64,000 nt of DNA from positions 1-64,000 of the forward strand of contig JAEWYW010000038.1 of assembly GCA_023458535.1 (NCBI GenBank), read 5' to 3'. A program made the position numbers and the translations under genes. Under the pieces are notes generated by a model. It made no database searches and was not told where the DNA came from. It saw only the letters and a list, made by a program, of their open reading frames with translations. This document shows positions 40,999 through 49,461 of the stretch, one piece after another; positions within the stretch are counted from its first letter, which is position 1; every line of letters starts with the position of its first letter. This DNA is from Bacteroidota bacterium (GTDB lineage Bacteria > Bacteroidota > Bacteroidia > Flavobacteriales > Weeksellaceae).

Positions 40999-41937
40999 TT
41001 AAATAATAAATTTGTCGCTGATGGATTTATGTTCGTGAACCATCTTCATTACATCTGCAAATAATGGAGCACAAGACAACACTTTTATTTTAGAAGACAA
41101 TTCAGTCTTTACAGGAATGGAATCGGTAACAATTACCTCTAAAAGTTTTGAATTTTCGATATTTTCATATGCCTTCCCAGAAAGTACACCGTGTGTCGCC
41201 ATCGCCCGAACGGTTTTAGCACCTTTTTCCATTAAGATGTCAGCGGCTTTGCAGAGCGTTCCCGCAGTGTCTATCATGTCATCTATTAAGATTACATTTT
41301 TGCCCTCAACATCACCAATTAAGAACATTTCTTCTACAACATTGGCTTTTTTTCTTTCCTTATATGCAATAACAACATCAGCACCAAGGTGTCCCGCATA
41401 GTTTTTTGCTCTTTTTGCACCACCCATGTCTGGAGAAGCAATTGTTAATTGATCTAAATTTAAAGATTCAATATAATCTACAAATATGGAAGAAGCGTAC
41501 AAATGATCTACCGGAATTTCGAAGAAACCTTGAATTTGATCCGCATGTAAATCCATCGTCATTATTCTTGTAGCTCCTGCTGCCGTTAGAAGATTGGCTA
41601 CCAGTTTAGCACCGATAGGAGCTCTTGGTTTGTCTTTTCTATCCTGTCTTGCCAGTCCGAAGTAAGGAATTACTACTGTAATGCTTTTAGCAGAAGCTCT
41701 TTTGGCAGCGTCAATCATTAGTAAAAGTTCTAATAAATTGTCTGCTGGTGGAAATGTAGAACCAATTAAGAAAACTCGTCCTCCTCTTACAGATTCATCT
41801 AAAACGGGTTCAAATTCTCCGTCGCTGAATTCCTGAAAATTTATTTTACCTAACTCTTTTCCATAACGTTCTGCGATTTTTTCCGCTAAATCTCTGCTTG
41901 TTCTTACGCAAAATAGATAACTTGATTGGTCTGCCAT
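40999..41937 (-). CDS. prs: Ribose-phosphate pyrophosphokinase
   Basis: 312 aa from ATG 41937 (MADQSSYLFCVRTSRDLAEK). The frame is open to 42063, but that extension would read through the terminator hairpin and -7 box and is not coding. Signatures are FSDGEFEP, VFLIGSTFPPADNLLELLLM, YFGLARQDRKDKPRAPIGAK, MTMDLHADQIQGFFEIPVDH and the PRPP loop VILIDDMIDTAGTL. It makes PRPP from ribose-5-phosphate and ATP for nucleotide, His and Trp synthesis; PRPP is also the substrate of Apt at the right end of the window. Confidence 0.97.
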   Translation of the reverse strand: MADQSSYLFCVRTSRDLAEKIAERYGKELGKINFQEFSDGEFEPVLDESVRGGRVFLIGSTFPPADNLLELLLMIDAAKRASAKSITVVIPYFGLARQDRKDKPRAPIGAKLVANLLTAAGATRIMTMDLHADQIQGFFEIPVDHLYASSIFVDYIESLNLDQLTIASPDMGGAKRAKNYAGHLGADVVIAYKERKKANVVEEMFLIGDVEGKNVILIDDMIDTAGTLCKAADILMEKGAKTVRAMATHGVLSGKAYENIENSKLLEVIVTDSIPVKTELSSKIKVLSCAPLFADVMKMVHEHKSISDKFII

Positions 41938-41957
41938 TTTTAGTTTTTTAGATGTTG

Positions 41958-41965
41958 CAAATTTA
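41958..41965 (-). promoter_or_regulatory. Promoter -7 box of prs
   Basis: On the minus strand this reads TAAATTTG, a full TAnnTTTG match, 20 bp before the ATG at 41937. It supports that start. Confidence 0.7.
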
Positions 41966-41969
41966 TAAA

Positions 41970-41998
41970 AAAACCACAAGATAAGGTCTTGTGGTTTT
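41970..41998 (-). terminator. Terminator of the SGNH hydrolase/FadL operon
   Basis: Perfect 11-bp arms AAAACCACAAG (41970-41980) and CTTGTGGTTTT (41988-41998) lie just before the prs promoter. Confidence 0.9.
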
Positions 41999-42020
41999 TG
42001 AAATTTATTGTTTTTAGCAA

Positions 42021-43628
42021 TTAAGGGAATTTTACCCCCGAATATTTGTTTGCATCTACCCATGGTAAATTTGAACCATATCGGGTATTGATAGCCTTTA
42101 AGAACTCATTTGCTACAATCGCGTAACCTCTTCCTGTAAGGTGTACTCCATCTAAAGAGAACGTTCCACCTGTCACAAATTTTGCTGAATATTTCACACC
42201 ATCCCACGAAATTCCTGCTTGACTGTTAAGCTCTACCATTTTTGCATTGGCATCAAAAAATGCTAAGTTATAAGTGGTTGCCAAAGATTTTATTGATGCA
42301 TTAAATGCCGCAACAGCAGCAGTAATCTTTCCAACCTCAGATGATGTAAGGGAAAGATTATCACCAATAGGATAACTAGCACCATAAATAAAGACCGAGT
42401 TTGCCGTCGGAGCCTGATTGGTTAATGCATCTAAGCCTAATAGTTTAGAAGCTGGTAATAGGATTAGTTCACCAGATTTAGCTTGTCTTGCTTTTCCAAA
42501 TGCTTTCCCGATAATCTGAGCCTGCTGTGCAGGAACTCCATTTGCAGTTAATGCAGCGGTAAGTTGTGCGCTTAAATCATTTAATGTGTTATCAATAATA
42601 AGTACAGGATTATTTCCTGCAACCACAAGATTGATACGATCACCTTGACCCATAGCACTAAGAATAGCTTTCAAAGGACCATATAAGCTTGTGTTAAGGG
42701 ATTGTGCCTTGGCTGCATCTAGCGGAATAGCATTATAAGGAACAGTTGTAAAATAAGGAATACTTGTAATACTTGGAACATTTGCAATTACTCCCTTAGT
42801 CGCACCTTTACTTTTTAATCCGTCCAATACTGCCTTGATAGAACCTCCAACTACTGCCGGACTTGAAATATCATTAGATCTGTATGTACCGGGGTTATTG
42901 TTGTTAGCAGCTCCTTGATCTGTAGCTGCCGTATAAGTAACTACACCACCAGTCGTTGTTGAATTTGTTCCTCCGTTAGTTGCGTAAGAAAGAACATCGT
43001 TAGCACCAATCCACAAAGAAAAAAAAGTTGGATTTTGTGCCATTGCATCATCCAAGACGCTTGCAGATGTAGATGAAGCAAATCTTGCAAAATATGGGTT
43101 GGCTGTCCCTGTAAGAATCCCAGCTGGGCTACCATAGTTTGGAGCAACTAAATGAAAGGATTTTGCTCCCGGTACGCCTAAGTTATTAAAAGGTTTGGAA
43201 GCGTTGTAAATATTGTTCAGTGGATTTTGAGAAACGTTTCCATTTACATTTTTGATTACAGGTTTGCCGTCTACAAAAGTATCAATATAAAGTTTGGTAT
43301 CTTGAATTTGTACATTTCCAACACCTGGGAGAGATACAAATAATCCTCCGTTGTTGTCAGCCATCATAGGTTGAGTGAATTCTCCACCACCTGCAAGCTT
43401 CATTTGTGCAGCGATCATTGACGGATAAGATTCATTTTGACCATCAATATATAACGCATTGTCTCTATATCCTGAAGTGAGTGAGTTTCCAAGGGCTACA
43501 TATCTCGAAAAATTGGCCTCACCACTTGTTACCACAACATCAGCCACATCATTATCGAAATCAGTTTTACAGCTTTGTGTTACCAAAAGTGCAGCAACAC
43601 CAAAAGCAGATAAAATATATTTTTTCAT
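42021..43628 (-). CDS. SGNH/GDSL-family hydrolase lipoprotein
   Basis: 535 aa. The signal peptide MKKYILSAFGVAALLVTQS is followed by the lipobox Cys. The SGNH blocks are visible: block I YVALGNSLTSGYRD (Ser near residue 49), block III LWIGANDVLSY, and block V LDGVHLTGRGYAIVA with the Asp-x-x-His pair near the C-terminus. Block II Gly is probably LGVPGAKSFH. It should be an esterase or lipase anchored to a membrane. Together with the FadL-type porin 12 bp upstream it forms a two-gene unit, which suggests hydrolysis of lipids or esters whose products enter through the porin. Confidence 0.88.
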   Translation of the reverse strand: MKKYILSAFGVAALLVTQSCKTDFDNDVADVVVTSGEANFSRYVALGNSLTSGYRDNALYIDGQNESYPSMIAAQMKLAGGGEFTQPMMADNNGGLFVSLPGVGNVQIQDTKLYIDTFVDGKPVIKNVNGNVSQNPLNNIYNASKPFNNLGVPGAKSFHLVAPNYGSPAGILTGTANPYFARFASSTSASVLDDAMAQNPTFFSLWIGANDVLSYATNGGTNSTTTGGVVTYTAATDQGAANNNNPGTYRSNDISSPAVVGGSIKAVLDGLKSKGATKGVIANVPSITSIPYFTTVPYNAIPLDAAKAQSLNTSLYGPLKAILSAMGQGDRINLVVAGNNPVLIIDNTLNDLSAQLTAALTANGVPAQQAQIIGKAFGKARQAKSGELILLPASKLLGLDALTNQAPTANSVFIYGASYPIGDNLSLTSSEVGKITAAVAAFNASIKSLATTYNLAFFDANAKMVELNSQAGISWDGVKYSAKFVTGGTFSLDGVHLTGRGYAIVANEFLKAINTRYGSNLPWVDANKYSGVKFP

Positions 43629-43640
43629 AATTTTTTTAAT

Positions 43641-44879
43641 TTAAAAAGGGTTGTAAGAAAGACCTAAACCAAAGTAATATGCTTTTGCCTTAGCTTGTCC
43701 GTAAAATCCTAAGTAATCATTTTTCACGTCTCGGCTTTGTGGCATTGCATAAGCTCCCGCGATATCAACACCAAATTGCTTGATTTTAAATCCTAAACCA
43801 GCGGTAATTACATACGAATCGAATGAAGGTGTTTCTGGAATGAAATGCTCATCAGAATACGGAGATTCATCATAATAAGCTCCCAAGCGTCCTGCAATCA
43901 TATTAGTGAACTGATATTGAGTTCCCAATCTAAATGTTTTAGTGTTGTGGAATTTTTTCGGAGCTACTAAGATGGTAGGATCGTTCGGCTGATTACCTAC
44001 TGGCGCATTGGCAAAATCTAACGTCAGCTGGCTGTATCTCTCCCAACCATGATAATTGAAATCTGCAGAAACCAACCATTTTGGAGTAATTTTATACGTT
44101 AATCCTAAAGTATATTCTTCTACCAATGGCAAAGTTGCCGTAAACTTGTCTTGTCCGTTAGCATCTAATCCTAATAACTGACCAGGTGTTGTACCAGGAA
44201 GTCTGAAAGTAGCTCTTCCATTTTTAGCTTTCATATCCACAGGTGAACGATAAGCCACACTTAAGTCAAGTTTTTGGTTGGGGCGGAAATAAAAACCGAA
44301 TCCATATCCATGCCCTTTTGCTTTCTCATCGTTAATGTTAAGCTCACCTCCGAACTGAGTAACAGCTTTGTCCCAATCCACTTTTCCGCTTGCGTAAATA
44401 TAGCTTGCTCCGAAAGACATCCAGTCGGCTAGTTTCACAGACACCATTGGTTGGAAATAGAAACTCTTAAGTTCCATTTTCTGAACCATTTCTCTTCCTT
44501 CCCAATCGTTAGGCCATTGAATGGTGCTTCCGAAAGGAGTACTAAAGCTAAAGCCTACTGAAACCTTGTCTGTTGCCTTATAAGCAATCGCTGCATAAAT
44601 AGGCGTCCCGATAGGGTTGTCTGTAGTTGTGCTTTGTAATGTATTGGTATTTTGGAATGTTACTTTATTACTTGCACCAAATCCGCCTAGAGCAATGCTA
44701 AGTTTAGAAGGAATCCAAGAAATCCCGGCAGGATTAAAAAACGCAATACTTGCATCTTCAGCATGAGCACTTGTGTGCGCCATTGCCAGTTGTTTTACAC
44801 CTTGTAAAGAAACCCTGAAGCCTCCAGCGTAATACAATGCCCCAGCAAGTAGTGCAGTTGATAATAGTATTTTTTTCAT
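43641..44879 (-). CDS. OmpP1/FadL/TodX family outer membrane transporter
   Basis: 412 aa. The signal peptide is MKKILLSTALLAGALYYAGG. The FadL-like N-terminal plug pattern SLQGVKQLAMAHTSAHAEDA followed by SIAFFNPAGISW is clear, and the rest is alternating beta-strands ending in an aromatic-rich strand, YYFGLGLSYNPF. FadL-type barrels take up long-chain fatty acids and other hydrophobic compounds. It is the first gene of a unit with the SGNH hydrolase, with a -7 box at 44900-44907. Confidence 0.92.
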   Translation of the reverse strand: MKKILLSTALLAGALYYAGGFRVSLQGVKQLAMAHTSAHAEDASIAFFNPAGISWIPSKLSIALGGFGASNKVTFQNTNTLQSTTTDNPIGTPIYAAIAYKATDKVSVGFSFSTPFGSTIQWPNDWEGREMVQKMELKSFYFQPMVSVKLADWMSFGASYIYASGKVDWDKAVTQFGGELNINDEKAKGHGYGFGFYFRPNQKLDLSVAYRSPVDMKAKNGRATFRLPGTTPGQLLGLDANGQDKFTATLPLVEEYTLGLTYKITPKWLVSADFNYHGWERYSQLTLDFANAPVGNQPNDPTILVAPKKFHNTKTFRLGTQYQFTNMIAGRLGAYYDESPYSDEHFIPETPSFDSYVITAGLGFKIKQFGVDIAGAYAMPQSRDVKNDYLGFYGQAKAKAYYFGLGLSYNPF

Positions 44880-44899
44880 AAAATTTTGATTAATAAAGT

Positions 44900-44907
44900 C
44901 AAATATA
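44900..44907 (-). promoter_or_regulatory. Promoter -7 box of the FadL/SGNH unit
   Basis: On the minus strand this reads TATATTTG, a full TAnnTTTG match, 20 bp before the ATG at 44879. Confidence 0.6.
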
Positions 44908-45184
44908 AAATTTATTTATGTAGATTCCATATTCAAAGCATTATTATTTAAACAATTAACAAATTTAAAACTATGTTTAAAATAATAAACTCCGCAAATA
45001 TTGTTTCAAGTAATTGTAAATCATAATATTATATGATATTTTCTGATTTGAAGCAAGAAGTGTTTAAATCTAAACAAAAATATATTTGAGTAGATGATAG
45101 GGGTGTCAAATAGGCGATTGTGTTTTAATAATATGTCATAAGAATAAAAAATATTAAATTTGCAAGAATAAATTATTTATATAT
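44908..45184 (+). promoter_or_regulatory. AT-rich divergent intergenic region with the ricT promoter
   Basis: TAAATTTG at 45155-45162 is a full -7 match 22 bp before the ricT ATG. A second TATATTTG occurs at 45081-45088 on the same strand without a well-placed -33 element and may be a second promoter or chance. I see no small gene or hairpin in the rest. Confidence 0.55.
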
Positions 45185-46561
45185 ATGAGTTGTGGATGTA
45201 AAACATCCGGCGATTCGTCCCATTCATGCGGAACAAAATCCGCTAATGGCTGTGAAAGTGTAGATACCTGTGGTAATAGTTATAAATTAAGTGTTTTCGA
45301 TTGGCTTTCTAATGTTCATAACCCAGTTTCTAACGGATGCACCTTTGTAGAAGTTAGATTTAAGAACGATAGAAAAGCATTTTTCAATAATGTACATAAT
45401 TTACCTTTACATATAGGTAGCGTAGTAACAGTAGAATCTAGTCCCGGACACGATGTAGGTGTTGTAAGCCTTACAGGAGAGTTGGTAAAAATTCAGATGA
45501 AAAAGAAAAAAGTTGCTGAAGATGCCGCTCTAAAAATATACCGCCTTGCCAACCAAAAAGATATTGAAGTATGGCAGGAAGCTAGAAATAAAGAAGAAAG
45601 TGTAAAGATTCAGGCAAGAAAAATATCCCAACATTTGGGTCTTGCAATGAAGATTACAGATATAGAATATCAGGGTGATGCTTCTAAAATAACCTTTTAT
45701 TACACCGCAGATACGCGTGTAGACTTCCGTCAGTTAATCAAGGAGTTTGCTTCAACATTCCGTACAAAGATTGATATGAAGCAGATTGGTTTCAGACAAG
45801 AAGCTGCTAAGGTAGGTGGAATAGGTTCTTGTGGTAGAGAATTGTGCTGTTCTACTTGGTTAACGGATTTCCGATCCGTGAATACCAACGTAGCACGTTA
45901 TCAGCAATTAAGTATTAATCCTCAAAAACTTGCCGGGCAATGCGGTAAGTTAAAATGCTGTTTGAATTTTGAACTCGATAGTTATCTCGATGCACTCAGC
46001 GATTTCCCATCATCTTCAACCACTTTGGATACAGAAAAAGGGCGTGCATTCTGTATTAAGATAGATGTTTTCAAAAAGAAAATGTGGTTTGCCTATGTGG
46101 ATAGTTCTATTGCATGGTACGATTTCGACACTTCTTTGGTGAAAAAACTCATCTCTCAGAACAAAAGAGGCGAGAAAACACCACCTCTTGAAGATTTAAA
46201 GCAACCTGAGACTAATTTGGTTTCTATCGACCTTATTCAGGAGAACAATGTGGATAGATTCGAGAAGAAAAACAGATCAAAATCTAACAAGCCAAGGTTC
46301 GATAAAAATAATCCTAACAGAAAACCTGCGGGGAATAATGATGGACAGAGACCGTCAAACAACGGAAATCGTCAAAATCAAGGTCAGAATCAGAATCAGA
46401 ATCAAAACCAGAATGGAAGTCCGCGAAACCACAAAAATTCTTCCAACAATAAGCCGCGCGAGGAAAAGGTTGTGAATAAAGTAGAAAGCCAAGGCAATGC
46501 GGAAGCTCCAAAAAAGAAAAAATTCAAAAAACATTATCCAAAAAAAGACAACAATGCATAA
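45185..46561 (+). CDS. ricT: PSP1/RicT family protein (iron-sulfur regulatory complex subunit)
   Basis: 458 aa. A Cys-rich N-terminus (MSCGCKTSGDSSHSCGTKSA, then C-E-S-V-D-T-C) precedes the PSP1 domain with FVEVRFKNDRKAFF and the conserved cysteine motifs GIGSCGRELCCSTW and AGQCGKLKCCLNFE. In Bacillus, RicT works with RicA and RicF on mRNA maturation and carries Fe-S clusters. The last 110 residues are a low-complexity Asn/Gln/Lys tail (repeated Q-N codons 46375-46410), common in Bacteroidota members. It overlaps gldH by 8 bp. Confidence 0.88.
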   Translation: MSCGCKTSGDSSHSCGTKSANGCESVDTCGNSYKLSVFDWLSNVHNPVSNGCTFVEVRFKNDRKAFFNNVHNLPLHIGSVVTVESSPGHDVGVVSLTGELVKIQMKKKKVAEDAALKIYRLANQKDIEVWQEARNKEESVKIQARKISQHLGLAMKITDIEYQGDASKITFYYTADTRVDFRQLIKEFASTFRTKIDMKQIGFRQEAAKVGGIGSCGRELCCSTWLTDFRSVNTNVARYQQLSINPQKLAGQCGKLKCCLNFELDSYLDALSDFPSSSTTLDTEKGRAFCIKIDVFKKKMWFAYVDSSIAWYDFDTSLVKKLISQNKRGEKTPPLEDLKQPETNLVSIDLIQENNVDRFEKKNRSKSNKPRFDKNNPNRKPAGNNDGQRPSNNGNRQNQGQNQNQNQNQNGSPRNHKNSSNNKPREEKVVNKVESQGNAEAPKKKKFKKHYPKKDNNA

Positions 46562-47018
46562 AGTTTTAGGACTGTCAATTATGTTATTTTTTTTGATGAG
46601 CTGTGGAACGTCGAATGAGGAGGTGTATATGAAACCTGTAGACGGGAAGTGGAACAAAAAAGATGAGAAAAAAATTGATTTTGAAATAAAAGATGCGCAA
46701 AATCCTAAAAATATTATATTTGTTGTAAGAAATAATGACGATTTCCCGTACAGCAATATTCGGTTTATCGTTAATATGACGAATCTTAAAACGAAAAAAA
46801 AGGCGACGGATACTCTTAACTATATTCTGGCAAGACCCAATGGCGAATGGCTGGGAACAGGTTTTGGAAGTACCAAAGAAATTTTTTTTCAGTATAAGTT
46901 GAATTACAAATTCCCCGAAAACGGAAAATATCAAATTGGCTTAATACAGGCGATGAGAAATGATTTTCTGCCAGGAATTGAAGATATTGGTGTAAAATTA
47001 GAAACTGCAAAACAGTAG
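46554..47018 (+). CDS. gldH: Gliding motility lipoprotein GldH
   Basis: 154 aa from ATG 46554, which overlaps the ricT stop in an ATGCATAA arrangement. The longer frame from 46497 is inside ricT coding sequence. The signal is MHKVLGLSIMLFFLMS followed by the lipobox Cys. The mature part has IIFVVRNNDDFPYSNIRFIV, DTLNYILARPNGEWLGTGFG and YQIGLIQAMRND, which match GldH. GldH is required for gliding in Flavobacterium johnsoniae and belongs to the set of genes linked to motility/type IX secretion, but it is also conserved in non-gliding relatives. It is followed 7 bp later by pbp1A. Confidence 0.9.
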   Translation: MHKVLGLSIMLFFLMSCGTSNEEVYMKPVDGKWNKKDEKKIDFEIKDAQNPKNIIFVVRNNDDFPYSNIRFIVNMTNLKTKKKATDTLNYILARPNGEWLGTGFGSTKEIFFQYKLNYKFPENGKYQIGLIQAMRNDFLPGIEDIGVKLETAKQ

Positions 47019-47025
47019 TTCGCAC

Positions 47026-49410
47026 ATGGAAAATAAACAAAATACAGGAAGCACCACAGGAAATAAATTTCCGCTTCCTCCTAAAAAAAATACAAAGAAT
47101 AAGGGCTGGAAAAGTTGGGTGAAATTCATTTGGATTGGCCTTATTGCAGCTATTATTGGGCTGTCAGGTTTGTTTTTTGCTGTTTCCCAAGGTTTTTTGG
47201 GGGAAATGCCTGATGTAAAAGAATTGGATAATCCTAATATTTACGTCGCTTCAGAAATTATTTCTTCTGATGGCGTGGTGTTAGGTAAATTTGAAAAAGA
47301 AAAAACCATTCCTGTAACCTATCAAGAATTACCTCCGCATTTGGTGTATGCCCTTCAGGCTAAGGAAGATGAGCGTTTTAAAGAGCACTCGGGGATTGAT
47401 GTAAAATCCATTTTAAGAGCAATACGTTATGGAGGTGATCGTGGTGGAGGCTCTACCATTACACAGCAGCTGGCGAAGCTTTTATTTACAAAAGAACCTT
47501 CTTCCAATCCATTTAAAAGGGTGATACAAAAGCTGAAAGAATGGGTAGTGGCAGTAAGTTTGGAGAAAAGATTTACCAAAGAAGAAATTATTACCAAATA
47601 TTTCAACAAGTTTGATTTCGTGAACAATGCCAATGGTATTGAGATGGCTTCAAAAATATATTTTAATAAAAGCACTAAAGATCTTACCCTCCCTGAAGCG
47701 GCAATGTTTGTAGCGATGTTGGAAGCACCAGTAGCCAACAATCCATTGAGAAATATGGATAGAGCAAAAAGAAGAAGAGATGTGGTGTTGAGTCAGATGC
47801 TGGAAACGGGGTATATTGATCAGGCTACCTATCAAAAAGCCATTGATACACCCATTACTTTAGATTATCGCCCGATTAAAAATATTGAGGAAGGTTATTC
47901 TGCATACTTTAAATTCTATTTGAGAAAAGAAGTAAATGAATATCTTAAAAAATACGAGACAGAAAAGGGTAAAAGTCTTAATCTTTATAGAGACGGCTTA
48001 AAAATTTATGTTACTCTCGATTCTAAAATGCAAAAATACGCCGAAGAAGCTATTAAAGAACATTTAACAGATCTTCAAAAACGTTTTGATAACGAACAGA
48101 GAAACAGAAAACAGAGACCCTTCTATTATCTGAATGATAAGCAGATTAACGAAGTAATGATGCAGGCTGTAAAAAGAACAGGTCGTTACAAACAATTAAA
48201 AGCCGCGGGAGTACCAGAGGATTCTATTATGCTAGAGTTTCACAAGCCTATTAAAACTTCTAAGTTTACATGGCAAGGTGAAGAGGAAGTAGAAATGTCG
48301 CCTTGGGATTCTATCAGATATCACAAGCAAATTGCTCAGGCAGGTCTTATGTCTATGGTACCAGCAACTGGCGAAATTAAAGCATGGGTTGGAGGTATCA
48401 ACTGGCAGCATTTTCAATATGATCATATCAAGCAAGGAAAAAGACAGGTAGGTTCAACATTTAAACCATTCGTGTATGCTACTGCTATTATGAAGTTAGG
48501 TTACACTCCATGTACTGCGGTTTCTAATGGAACTTACAGTAAGGGAGGCTGGACAGTTCGTGGAGGCGGAGGAATGGTTACCCTTAAAGACGCTTTAGCA
48601 AAATCCCTTAACCCTGTTGCTGCAAGACTTATAGAAAGTACAGGTGTAGATGCAGTAATACAAACTGCTAGAGATTTAGGAGTTACCGAGGAACTTCCTA
48701 GGTACAATACTATTGCTTTAGGTTCTTCTGATATTACAATTTATGAGATGTTGGGTGCTTATTCTACATTTGCAAACTATGGAAACTACAATAAACCAGA
48801 GATGATTTGGAGAATTGAAGATTCTAACGGTCAGGTAATTAAAGAGGTAAGCGTGGAGCCTAAGGAAGTAATGAATCCACTGTATGCATACACCATGATC
48901 GAATTGATGAAAGGGGTAGCCGAATATGGTACTGCTTCAGGTGAATTAGGAAGACGAGGAATATCAAAAGCGGTTGAAATTGCAGGGAAAACAGGAACAA
49001 CACAGAACAACTCCGATGGTTGGTTTATGGGTATTACACCTAAGCTGGCAACGGGTGCTTGGGTAGGTTGGGAAGATAGAGCCACCCACTTCTTTGGAAC
49101 CGGTGAAGGTCAGGGAGCTAAGATGGCATTGCCTATTTGGGCGATCTTTATGAAGAAAGTTTGGGCAGATAAAACCTTAGGTGTTTCCCCAGATGATAAA
49201 TTCGTAAAACCTTCAGACTGGAGTGGCGGATGTAATGATCTGAAAGGTCTGGGTGGAGGCTATGGTGACGAAGGAGGTCTGCAGACCATGGATGAGATTA
49301 AAAATCCGAAGCCTGTGGAACCTGTTGCACCACAACAAAGTCAGGGTAGAAAAGAAGAAAACATCAATGAAAACATCAACAAAGGTGAAGACATTGATTT
49401 TAACAAATAA
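47026..49410 (+). CDS. mrcA: Penicillin-binding protein 1A (class A, bifunctional)
   Basis: 794 aa. A basic cytoplasmic tail and one membrane helix (FIWIGLIAAIIGLSGLFFAV) precede the GT51 transglycosylase domain with QAKEDERFKEHSGIDVKSIL (catalytic Glu), GGGSTITQQLAKLLF and FDFVNNANGIEMASKIYF. The transpeptidase domain has KRQVGSTFKPFVYA (Ser near residue 477), KSLNPVA and the KTG motif in EIAGKTGTTQNNS (about 655). The C-terminal tail is rich in Glu/Asn/Pro (about 755-794). It polymerises and crosslinks peptidoglycan. It forms an operon with ricT and gldH. Confidence 0.95.
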   Translation: MENKQNTGSTTGNKFPLPPKKNTKNKGWKSWVKFIWIGLIAAIIGLSGLFFAVSQGFLGEMPDVKELDNPNIYVASEIISSDGVVLGKFEKEKTIPVTYQELPPHLVYALQAKEDERFKEHSGIDVKSILRAIRYGGDRGGGSTITQQLAKLLFTKEPSSNPFKRVIQKLKEWVVAVSLEKRFTKEEIITKYFNKFDFVNNANGIEMASKIYFNKSTKDLTLPEAAMFVAMLEAPVANNPLRNMDRAKRRRDVVLSQMLETGYIDQATYQKAIDTPITLDYRPIKNIEEGYSAYFKFYLRKEVNEYLKKYETEKGKSLNLYRDGLKIYVTLDSKMQKYAEEAIKEHLTDLQKRFDNEQRNRKQRPFYYLNDKQINEVMMQAVKRTGRYKQLKAAGVPEDSIMLEFHKPIKTSKFTWQGEEEVEMSPWDSIRYHKQIAQAGLMSMVPATGEIKAWVGGINWQHFQYDHIKQGKRQVGSTFKPFVYATAIMKLGYTPCTAVSNGTYSKGGWTVRGGGGMVTLKDALAKSLNPVAARLIESTGVDAVIQTARDLGVTEELPRYNTIALGSSDITIYEMLGAYSTFANYGNYNKPEMIWRIEDSNGQVIKEVSVEPKEVMNPLYAYTMIELMKGVAEYGTASGELGRRGISKAVEIAGKTGTTQNNSDGWFMGITPKLATGAWVGWEDRATHFFGTGEGQGAKMALPIWAIFMKKVWADKTLGVSPDDKFVKPSDWSGGCNDLKGLGGGYGDEGGLQTMDEIKNPKPVEPVAPQQSQGRKEENINENINKGEDIDFNK

Positions 49411-49416
49411 AAACTT

Positions 49417-49442
49417 AAAACCTTCCCACTGCGGAAGGTTTT
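49417..49442 (+). terminator. Terminator of the ricT-gldH-pbp1A operon
   Basis: Arms AAAACCTTCC (49417-49426) and GGAAGGTTTT (49433-49442) are followed by T residues. Confidence 0.88.
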
Positions 49443-49461
49443 TTCTTGAGTGTATTGAGAT

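Noticed and set aside
41938..42063. 42-residue N-terminal extension of prs
   Set aside because: It would be translated through a perfect terminator hairpin (41970-41998) and the prs -7 box, and it has no counterpart in Prs proteins.
46375..46410. Short CAGAAT-type tandem repeat, possible CRISPR or VNTR
   Set aside because: It encodes the Gln/Asn low-complexity tail of RicT in frame. There are no spacers and no cas genes anywhere in the window.
46314..46756. Minus-strand open frames with Ser/Asp or Ile/Leu repeats behind ricT
   Set aside because: They are shadows of the Asn/Gln repeat codons of ricT and of gldH; they have no start signal and lie inside two well-supported genes.
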